Part shown: piece by piece, positions 55,419-61,402 of the stretch
Layout: the number at the start of each line of letters is the position of its first letter
Position numbering within the stretch: the first letter of the stretch is position 1
NCBI GenBank assembly: GCA_016713325.1
Contig: JADJPJ010000017.1
Location: 142,964-206,963, forward strand
From: Candidatus Flexifilum affinis
GTDB lineage: Bacteria > Chloroflexota > Anaerolineae > Aggregatilineales > Phototrophicaceae
Direction: 5' to 3'
DNA: 64,000 nt
Notes under the pieces: model-generated
Told to the model about the DNA's origin: nothing
The model's input: the letters and a program-made list of their open reading frames with translations, nothing else
The model's database searches: none
Made by a program: the position numbers and the translations under genes

Positions 55419-56867
55419 ATGCTCAGGAAAATCGCAGTTGTCGCGCTGGCCGTGATGCTGGTCGCCGGCAGCATTTCAGCGCAGGAGGATGCAGAAGGAC
55501 CGATGAAAGACGGAGTGTCGCTGGCCATCTACAATCAAGGGACGGCGCTGGTACAGGATCGGCGCACCTTCACCTTCACGCCGGGTGATAACACCATCAA
55601 CTTCACGGATGTGGCCGCCGGCATCGACGCCACGTCGGTCACGTTTGTCTCGCTGACCGATCCGACTGGCACCATCGTGATGGAGCAGAATTTTGTGTTC
55701 GATCTGGTCAACAGCGGTGCGCTCTTGCAGCGCTACCTCGACCAGACCATCGAGATCGTCGCCGAGGATGGCACGCAGTTCCGCGGGCAGCTCCTCAGCG
55801 GACGGAACGGCGAGATCATCCTGCGCACCGAGGATGGACAGGTGATCGTGATTGGCCTGGATAAGGTCCGCGATCTGCGCTTCCCTGAACTGCCCGGTGG
55901 CCTGATCACCCGGCCGACGCTGCGCTGGCTGGTGCAGTCGGTCGCCGGCGGCGAGCAGCAGGTCAAGCTGACCTACCTGACCAGCGGCCTGAACTGGACA
56001 GCCGACTACAATATTCTGCTCGCCAACGATGAGCGCTCGCTGGATCTGAACGGGTGGGTGACGCTGACCAATCAGAGTGGCGCGGCTTACACCGACGCCC
56101 AGGTCAAGCTGATCGCGGGGGATGTCAATCGTTTGCCGGAGCCGGAAATGATGGCGCGTATGGCCGATGGAATCGCCTATGCCGCGGCCGCCCCTCAGGA
56201 ACAAGTCGAACAGCGAGACTTCAGCCAGTACAAGCTGTATGAGATCACGCGCCCCGTCACCGTGGGGATGAACGAGACGAAGCAGGTCGAATTCGTCAGC
56301 GGCGCAGACATCGGTGCGAACTCGATTTTCGTCTACGACTCCAGCCAGCCGTTCTATAACTACGGCAGCCCACTGATCGACCAGTACTACGGCCAGAGCG
56401 GTATCACGGATGTTGGCTTCTACCTCGAATTCTCGACGGGCGAGGAGAGTGGTCTGGACGCCGCGCTGCCAGCCGGTCGTGTTCGGGTGTACCAGGAAGA
56501 TACAGATGGGGCAGCCCTGCTGATCGGCGAGAACGCGATCGACCACACGGCGAAGGGCGAGGATGTACGCATCTATCTGGGGAACGCCTTCGACCTGGTG
56601 GGCGAGCGCATTCAGACCAACTACAACCTGATCGCCCGCAACGTCCTGGAGGAGACCTACGAGATCCACCTGCGCAACCGCAAGGAAGACCAGGCGGTCG
56701 AGATCCGCGTGCCGGAGCACCTGTTCCGCTGGACAAACTGGCAGATCGTCGCGTCGTCGATGGACTACACCCAGACGAACTCCAGCACCATCGAGTTCCG
56801 TCCGACCGTGCAGCCGGGGCAGGAAACGGTCATCACCTACACCGTGCGCTATACGTTCCCGAATTAG
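55419..56867 (+). CDS. DUF4139 domain protein, secreted
   Basis: The 482-residue protein has a signal peptide (IAVVALAVMLVAGSISAQED) and the DUF4139 layout: SLAIYNQGTALVQDRRTFTF at the start, LLSGRNGEIILRTEDGQVIV, the central LTYLTSGLNWTADYNILLAN, LDLNGWVTLTNQSGAAYTDA, VKLIAGDVNRL, and the end YTQTNSSTIEFRPTVQPGQE. DUF4139 proteins have unknown function and are usually exported. AGGAGA seven bases upstream supports ATG 55419 over an ATG five codons earlier. A tRNA gene and a hairpin follow. Confidence 0.83.
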   Translation: MLRKIAVVALAVMLVAGSISAQEDAEGPMKDGVSLAIYNQGTALVQDRRTFTFTPGDNTINFTDVAAGIDATSVTFVSLTDPTGTIVMEQNFVFDLVNSGALLQRYLDQTIEIVAEDGTQFRGQLLSGRNGEIILRTEDGQVIVIGLDKVRDLRFPELPGGLITRPTLRWLVQSVAGGEQQVKLTYLTSGLNWTADYNILLANDERSLDLNGWVTLTNQSGAAYTDAQVKLIAGDVNRLPEPEMMARMADGIAYAAAAPQEQVEQRDFSQYKLYEITRPVTVGMNETKQVEFVSGADIGANSIFVYDSSQPFYNYGSPLIDQYYGQSGITDVGFYLEFSTGEESGLDAALPAGRVRVYQEDTDGAALLIGENAIDHTAKGEDVRIYLGNAFDLVGERIQTNYNLIARNVLEETYEIHLRNRKEDQAVEIRVPEHLFRWTNWQIVASSMDYTQTNSSTIEFRPTVQPGQETVITYTVRYTFPN

Positions 56868-56880
56868 CTCTTGCTCAGAG

Positions 56881-56910
56881 GAGGGTGCCCGCAATCGGGT
56901 GCCCTCTTTC
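56881..56910 (+). terminator. Hairpin after the DUF4139 gene
   Basis: GAGGGTGCCCG (56881-56891) and CGGGTGCCCTC (56896-56906) pair around CAAT with two internal mismatches, followed by TTTC, 13 bases beyond the stop. Confidence 0.6.
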
Positions 56911-56971
56911 CGTCCAGGATGCTGCCTGTGGGTTGAACTCGCTGAGCCTTGATGATAGGATAACTTCGTCT

Positions 56972-57042
56972 GGCCCCGTAGCTCAGTGGCAGAGCACCCG
57001 CCTTTTAAGCGGAGTGTCGAAGGTTCGAATCCTTCCGGGTCA
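56972..57042 (+). tRNA. tRNA-Lys (anticodon UUU), imperfect acceptor stem
   Basis: The D arm GCTC-AGTGGCA-GAGC, anticodon arm CCCGC-CTTTTAA-GCGGA with TTT at 57004-57006, and T arm GAAGG-TTCGAAT-CCTTC are clear. The 5' acceptor strand GGCCCCG (56972-56978) would need CGGGGTC at the 3' side, but the sequence has CGGGTC then A, one G short. The anticodon stem also has a C-A pair at its outer end. It lies directly beside the recombinase gene, so it may be the integration target. The missing G may be a consensus error or the mark of an attachment junction. Confidence 0.85.
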
Positions 57043-57043
57043 A
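57019..57043. other. Probable attachment site (left end of integrated element)
   Basis: The T arm and 3' end of tRNA-Lys meet the recombinase end of the accessory region here. tRNA 3' ends are classic integration targets and the reading frame of the recombinase C terminus runs through this site on the other strand. No matching second att sequence is in the window, so the right end and exact core are unknown. Confidence 0.45.
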
Positions 57044-57147
57044 AGCCGTATCCTTCTTCTCCCTCAGTTTTAAGCTCCGTGCGCAGCACCATGAAGTGGG
57101 CGGCCCAGGGCTTGAGGCGAAAGTCCACGACTTTCCGCTCATCCAGG

Positions 57148-58716
57148 TCATAGACGACATACTCGACGAGGTTTCGCGCCATGGTAGCGGTCCTCGTCGT
57201 TGCTTCCCTCCCACAGCCTTGCTATCTTGTTCACTGCTTCGATGGCCACCATCAACTCTGACGTCGTTCGCTGCGTCTCGGTCGTGTAGTTCTGCCAATG
57301 GGTGATTTCCCGTTCCAGTTTTTCCTTGCGGGAGACGTATTCTTCGCGGGAGATGTCGCCGTCCTCGAAGATATGACGGGCCGCATCCAGCCGTTTCCTG
57401 GCTCGTGCGATGGCGGTCGTGCGCTTGGATTCGAACTCGCGTTCGTCGGCTGGCTGGTCGCTGAGCAGCGCAGCCAGGTTGAGCATCGGCTCGATGAATT
57501 CCGGCGCCAGCGTGAGATTCTGAACGAGGCGCAGGAAGTCACCTTCGACAAGCTTGCTGGGGACAGCGCGACGCTGGCAGTCACAGTGCAGACCGGGTCG
57601 GTGGCGGTAGGAGTCGCGATGGATGCCACTCAATTTGGAGCGCAGTCTGACGTTGTCCTGCTGCACGGCGATCCGCTCACATCCGGCGCAATACACGAGG
57701 CCGGACAGCGCGTAGGCCATCACCGACTTGTTCCGTCCGGTGTCGGGCATGCTGAAGGAACGATCACGGATGATCTCTCCGACTCTTCGCAGAAGGTGAA
57801 TGTCGAACACGGCGCGGTCTGCATCGAGCGGCACATCGTTCGGCTCAATCTCCCGATAGTTCCTGGTGCTCGACTTCTTGTCCAGCACTGCGCCGCCGTA
57901 TTCGGGCCAACTGCTGGTCACACGTCGGACGTCGTCCACTTCGAGCGGTGAGGGCTGCCCGTAGCGGTCGCGAAATGCCCAGCCTTCAGACTGCATGATG
58001 CTGCACACGCGGGCACGTCCCAGACCAGTGACGTACAGCTCCATGATGCGGAACGCGCAGTCGTAGTAGCCACGCCAGATGGCATCTGCGGCAGGTGGCT
58101 CGTCCTGGATGGTGCCGGCCTGCCAGCTTCCGTTCGGCAGAAGCCACGCGCCCTCGTCCGTGGGCATGAGATAGCCGTCTTTGTTGCGCTTAGTGCCGAA
58201 CAGGGGTAGGCCAACGGTGATGTTCTTGGATTTGCGGTAGGCAATGTTTGCCTTGCGCCGCAGCGACACATCCATGGCGTACCACTCGTCGAAGATGGCG
58301 GAGAGCTGAGCGAAGAGTCGTCCCTGCGGCGTGCTGAAGTCGATGTGCTTCGACGGGTCGGCGAGGACGAGTTTGATCCCCTTATGGTCGACGAAATCGA
58401 GCAGGTCGCCGATGCGCCACCCTTTTCGATGCAGACGCGACAGGTCGTTGGCGACCAGCGCCACCACATCAGGATCGTCGAGGCGGGCTTTGAGCGCCAT
58501 CCAGCCGGGTCGGTTCTTCTCATGCATGGCCGACTTGTGCCCTTCGGCATCCTCGTACCATTCCGGTGTCCAGCCGTGCAGAGCGCAGATGCGCTGGATG
58601 TTGTCACGCTGAATCTGCGGACTGACCAGGTCTTTGTCGTCTCGGACGAGGGAACGGCGAACGTAGCAGAGGGCGACGATGCGGCGAACGGCGGGGACTT
58701 TCGTGGGCTTGGGCAT
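57148..58716 (-). CDS. Large serine recombinase (site-specific integrase)
   Basis: The 522 residues called include an N-terminal resolvase domain (ALCYVRRSLVRDDKDLVSPQ with the catalytic Ser in YVRRS, then IQRDNIQRICALHGWTPEWY, VVALVANDLSRLHRKGWRIG), the recombinase domain (IMELYVTGLGRARVCSIMQS), and a zinc-ribbon-like region (LVYCAGCERIAVQ ... LHCDCQRRAV) followed by a coiled coil (ARARKRLDAARHIFEDGDIS, KEKLEREITHWQNY). The frame stops at 57148, but the next frame from about 57182 continues with a convincing tail (ARNLVEYVVYDLDERKVVDF, then RLKPW), so a one-base error or mutation near 57182 probably truncates it. That tail runs without stop into the antisense of tRNA-Lys, as expected where integration replaced the native end. 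Confidence 0.85.
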   Translation of the reverse strand: MPKPTKVPAVRRIVALCYVRRSLVRDDKDLVSPQIQRDNIQRICALHGWTPEWYEDAEGHKSAMHEKNRPGWMALKARLDDPDVVALVANDLSRLHRKGWRIGDLLDFVDHKGIKLVLADPSKHIDFSTPQGRLFAQLSAIFDEWYAMDVSLRRKANIAYRKSKNITVGLPLFGTKRNKDGYLMPTDEGAWLLPNGSWQAGTIQDEPPAADAIWRGYYDCAFRIMELYVTGLGRARVCSIMQSEGWAFRDRYGQPSPLEVDDVRRVTSSWPEYGGAVLDKKSSTRNYREIEPNDVPLDADRAVFDIHLLRRVGEIIRDRSFSMPDTGRNKSVMAYALSGLVYCAGCERIAVQQDNVRLRSKLSGIHRDSYRHRPGLHCDCQRRAVPSKLVEGDFLRLVQNLTLAPEFIEPMLNLAALLSDQPADEREFESKRTTAIARARKRLDAARHIFEDGDISREEYVSRKEKLEREITHWQNYTTETQRTTSELMVAIEAVNKIARLWEGSNDEDRYHGAKPRRVCRL

Positions 58717-58901
58717 TACGGAGTCTCCTTGAGACAGTGCAGGTGCCGGATGAATCGCGCATCTTCTCCCAACACGTTATAGTCTGTCGGAGGTCGTTGC
58801 GCTAGCTTGGATAGTGCAGCGATCAGAGCGTCGGGGTGTACCAGCACCTCGGCGCTCGCTTTTCTACTGCACACCTTATTCCAAGTGAGTCGAGTTGTCA
58901 A
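58716..58901 (-). CDS. Small hypothetical protein upstream of the recombinase
   Basis: About 61 residues (LIAALSKLAQRPPTDYNVLG, FIRHLHCLKETP at the end), unknown family. Its stop overlaps the recombinase start (TAATG), so the two are probably translated together. The start is uncertain: TTG 58901 overlaps the upstream small gene by 26 bases, whereas GTG 58874 begins right after that gene's stop. Small accessory proteins encoded just before a serine recombinase can be directionality or regulatory factors, but nothing here proves it. Confidence 0.45.
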   Translation of the reverse strand: MTTRLTWNKVCSRKASAEVLVHPDALIAALSKLAQRPPTDYNVLGEDARFIRHLHCLKETP

Positions 58902-59073
58902 CTTGTTCTACAGAATCGTGCTGCCTGGCCGTGATGTCCGCGAGCACCTTGAGAATATTGGCGAGCCCCCAGATCACCTCTTCGGAATCGAGTGCCTCAT
59001 GCCCCTGCCCCGCCAACTGTTTGCAGAGCGTTCGGGCGAATTGCTCGATCTGGGATGTAGCCTTGCTGCTCAA
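58876..59073 (-). CDS. Small hypothetical protein
   Basis: About 65 residues from TTG 59073: SSKATSQIEQFARTLCKQLA followed by SEEVIWGLANILKVLADITA, helical and acidic. Unknown family. It lies in line with the two following genes on the same strand, and its end overlaps the next. The weak start and lack of a ribosome site keep confidence low. Confidence 0.4.
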   Translation of the reverse strand: MSSKATSQIEQFARTLCKQLAGQGHEALDSEEVIWGLANILKVLADITARQHDSVEQVDNSTHLE

Positions 59074-60372
59074 TTGGGTGGGGCGGTTGTCTCAGATCTG
59101 GCATCCAGTGAGCTCACGAACTGGCGAATGAATACCGCCCATTGTTTCATGCCCACCAGAGTCAACCTCCGTAATTTTCCAGTTTTCGACTGTAAAACTG
59201 CGCATGCACTGAGCGCTTTTCCGATATGGCCGGATAGACCTCATTGCAGCCCACGGCCTGCGGTGCAAATGCAAGATCAGACTTGGCGGCGGCTTTGCTG
59301 CTTGATGGGGTAGGGCGCTTGTCTTGTCCTGCCATCGTACGTGCTCCACAAACTGGCGATCTGATGGTTCGATCGTTTCACAAGCGATGGTTCCAGGATG
59401 GGGAGAATTGCCGTCTGGAGTGGGTAATTTTGCCCGGGGTGCATTTCGGCAATCACAAGCTCAGTTTTGGGGTGTGGATGTGCTGGTGCGCCACGTCGTT
59501 GCGGCCAGTCCTATCGAGAGGACAGCCAGCACCCCGCACTCCGCTTACGGGTGCGCCATCTCGCTAGCGCAGACCCAGCCTCACCGGCGCATGAGGTGCG
59601 AGCGTTTTAGCTCGCGCCGTAACATGGGGAGTGCTGAACTGGAGAATCGGAGCGCTGGATTGCCACACTTAAGCCGTTGAGCGCACATTCCCTGCCCCAT
59701 GTTATGTCGGACGTTCCGGCACACGGAATGTCTGGGCGGCTCGATGCCGCCCATGGTTCTGCTGGTAGAGCGGATGCTCGGACTTCTGCAGTGTGCTGGT
59801 TGTCGTGGACGGATGGAACCGAACCTACTCCGTACAGCTCAGTTCACCCCAGCGTGTTTTGAGCGCGGCCGCCCTGAAAACGAAGTGTCGGCGCAGAAGG
59901 GGGGACCGTCAAGCGGGTGCGGGGCAACAGGCGCGCGGTGCGTCAGCGCACCTGAAGGGTGTGCTTGAGGCATCGCAGCGCCGGCGCTTTACGGTGGGTT
60001 GCCCTGGCGCCGTAGCATTAGGCCAGGCGGCTGCGCGGCGGCGTCGCGAAAACCTCGGATACAGGAGTGACCGCAGAACAGGAAGAATAGGGGCGCATTG
60101 AAACTGTCGAGTGCGCACTGGAGACAACCTTCAGCGGAGGAGATATCTGTCTCTACTGTCTCCACCGGCACGGGCAAAAACTAAGCATGCGCCGGGAGGG
60201 TACATGTCATGTCTCTGGTGGGTGATTCCTAGGTGGTGACAGTGGAGACGGTGGAGCCATGATCGGGACTATATTGTCGCGCTTCTCGACATCCAGTTCC
60301 AGGTTGCCCGCGCGGCTGCCTGGCCAGAAGCGAAGAACGGCGACGACGTCAGCACGGAAGGCCCACAATCGA
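59074..60372. other. 1.3-kb gene-poor stretch inside the accessory region
   Basis: Several short open frames exist on both strands but none has protein-like composition, a ribosome site or recognisable domains. The stretch holds the left copy of a 36-base direct repeat (59850-59885). It may be degraded coding sequence, a regulatory region or non-coding RNA; I see no clear RNA structure. Confidence 0.6.
59850..59885 (+). repeat. Direct repeat bracketing the toxin-antitoxin module, left copy
   Basis: CAGCGTGTTTTGAGCGCGGC (59850-59869), then CGCCCTGAAAACGAAG, recurs with a few differences at 61308-61342. Confidence 0.7.
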
Positions 60373-60786
60373 TCACTCGCTCGTGTTGCTTAGGTGTCGC
60401 CAGTTCTCATGGCGCACCGTCAGCGCGCCGAAATCGTCATCGTTCGTCACAATCACTGCGTTCAGGCGGTAGGCCAGGGCGGCCAGCAGCAAATCCACGT
60501 CGGAAAGTTGTTTGCCTGCGCGGCGTGTCTCTGCCCAGAACTGCGCCGCCTGTCGCCAGTCCTCGTCGATCAGAGGAATCCACTCGAACTGCGGCCTAAT
60601 GCGGTTGATATAAAGCTGTAGTTGGCCGGCTGCCGTTCGCCACCGTAGTCCCCGCCAGACCTCGTAATCGACAGGCTGGCACAATCCCAGAACATCCTCG
60701 CGCTGATGCGCCCGCACCTGCGCCACCATCGCGGGGTGATCGTTCATCAGGTCGGCAATCGCATTGGTGTCAAACAGGTAGATCAC
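60373..60786 (-). CDS. PIN-domain toxin (VapC-like)
   Basis: The 137-residue protein is a PIN RNase: the N-terminal FDTNAIADLMNDHPAMV with the first acidic residue, a central CQPVDYEVWRGLRWR with Glu, LSDVDLLLAALAYRLNAVIV with the paired Asp residues, and TNDDDFGALTV near the end. VapC toxins cleave tRNA or rRNA. The start is GTG 60786, overlapping the antitoxin-like gene's stop (TGTGA), the usual coupled arrangement. All acidic residues of the active site seem present, so the toxin may be functional. Confidence 0.87.
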   Translation of the reverse strand: MIYLFDTNAIADLMNDHPAMVAQVRAHQREDVLGLCQPVDYEVWRGLRWRTAAGQLQLYINRIRPQFEWIPLIDEDWRQAAQFWAETRRAGKQLSDVDLLLAALAYRLNAVIVTNDDDFGALTVRHENWRHLSNTSE

Positions 60787-61034
60787 AGCAGGGGAAACCC
60801 ATCGTCATCGACGGGCTCGATGTACTCTTCATTCATCGCCCGCTCCACCTCTTCCCATTCCTCGTCCGTGAATCCTTCGCGTATCTGCCGCGCCGCTTCG
60901 AGAAGCGCATCCACATCCATCGTTCCGGCTCTCAGCACTCTCACTTCGCCTTGGTCCAGATAGGCGCGTAGCTCGGCGCGCTCATCGGGCGAAAGATGGT
61001 CCACGGCAGCTTTCACTTCCTGCAGATTCAGCAT
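60783..61034 (-). CDS. Antitoxin-like small protein (copy 2)
   Basis: The 83-residue protein starts LNLQEVKAAVDHLSPDERAE and ends with an acidic helix (IREGFTDEEWEEVERAMNEE). The first helix pair resembles the N-terminal region of other short antitoxins; the acidic tail would cover the PIN active site. It lies directly before and overlaps the PIN toxin gene. GGAGGT before the ATG at 61034 is strong. It is a paralogue of the gene just upstream; the two share the first 12 codons and the ribosome site almost exactly. Confidence 0.75.
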   Translation of the reverse strand: MLNLQEVKAAVDHLSPDERAELRAYLDQGEVRVLRAGTMDVDALLEAARQIREGFTDEEWEEVERAMNEEYIEPVDDDGFPLL

Positions 61035-61264
61035 GGCTGCACCTCCATGTTCATGGCCATTTCGACCTCAGCCCACTCCGCATCGGTAAAACTCGCACGG
61101 ATAGCTTCCGCGGCTTCGTCCATTCGGCGAATTCGTTCTTCGGTGCTCAGTGGGTGTTCGGCTTGTGACGTGGTAGCACTCGCTTTGAGATGTTCGAGCA
61201 GTTCGCGCCGTTCTTCAGTCGAAAGATGGTCAATGACGTTTTTCACTTCCTGCAGATTCAACAT
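61028..61264 (-). CDS. Antitoxin-like small protein (copy 1)
   Basis: The 78-residue protein starts LNLQEVKNVIDHLSTEERRE and ends AIRASFTDAEWAEVEMAMNM, homologous to copy 2 at both ends, with a diverged middle. The same GGAGGTGCAGCC precedes each start. Its stop overlaps copy 2 by seven bases (ATGCTGA). A tandem duplication is the simplest explanation. Which copy neutralises the PIN protein, or whether both do, cannot be told from sequence. Confidence 0.72.
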   Translation of the reverse strand: MLNLQEVKNVIDHLSTEERRELLEHLKASATTSQAEHPLSTEERIRRMDEAAEAIRASFTDAEWAEVEMAMNMEVQPC

Positions 61265-61307
61265 GGCTGCACCTCCATTTCTCTCAATTCTACAGCGCAT
61301 CCCACCG

Positions 61308-61342
61308 CAGCGTGATTCGAGCGCGGCCGCCTCAAAACGAAG
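61308..61342 (+). repeat. Direct repeat bracketing the toxin-antitoxin module, right copy
   Basis: CAGCGTGATTCGAGCGCGGC (61308-61327), then CGCCTCAAAACGAAG: second copy of 59850-59885. The NotI-like GCGGCCGC core is conserved in both. Confidence 0.7.
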
Positions 61343-61402
61343 GCATTGGTCGCACAGATCTGATTGATAATTCATACGCACCCGGAATATCCGAACTGCC
61401 GC

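Noticed and set aside
55476..57182. Long minus-strand open frame across the DUF4139 gene and the tRNA
   Set aside because: Its main part is antisense shadow, including the well-known false peptide from tRNA antisense (GFEPSTLRLKGG). Only its first about 40 residues, before the tRNA, look like a displaced recombinase tail.
57148..57186. Recombinase stop at 57148 taken as the natural end
   Set aside because: The last residues in that frame (GAKPRRVCRL) look random, whereas the neighbouring frame gives a typical recombinase tail, so I treat it as probably frameshifted.
59092..59349. Minus-strand 85-codon frame in the gene-poor stretch
   Set aside because: No ribosome site, no helix or strand pattern and unusual composition (His, Arg, Trp).
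60150..60260. Possible long hairpin with GTCTCCAC / GTGGAGAC arms
   Set aside because: Only an 8-base core pairs and the arms are more than 60 bases apart; not convincing as an att site or RNA.
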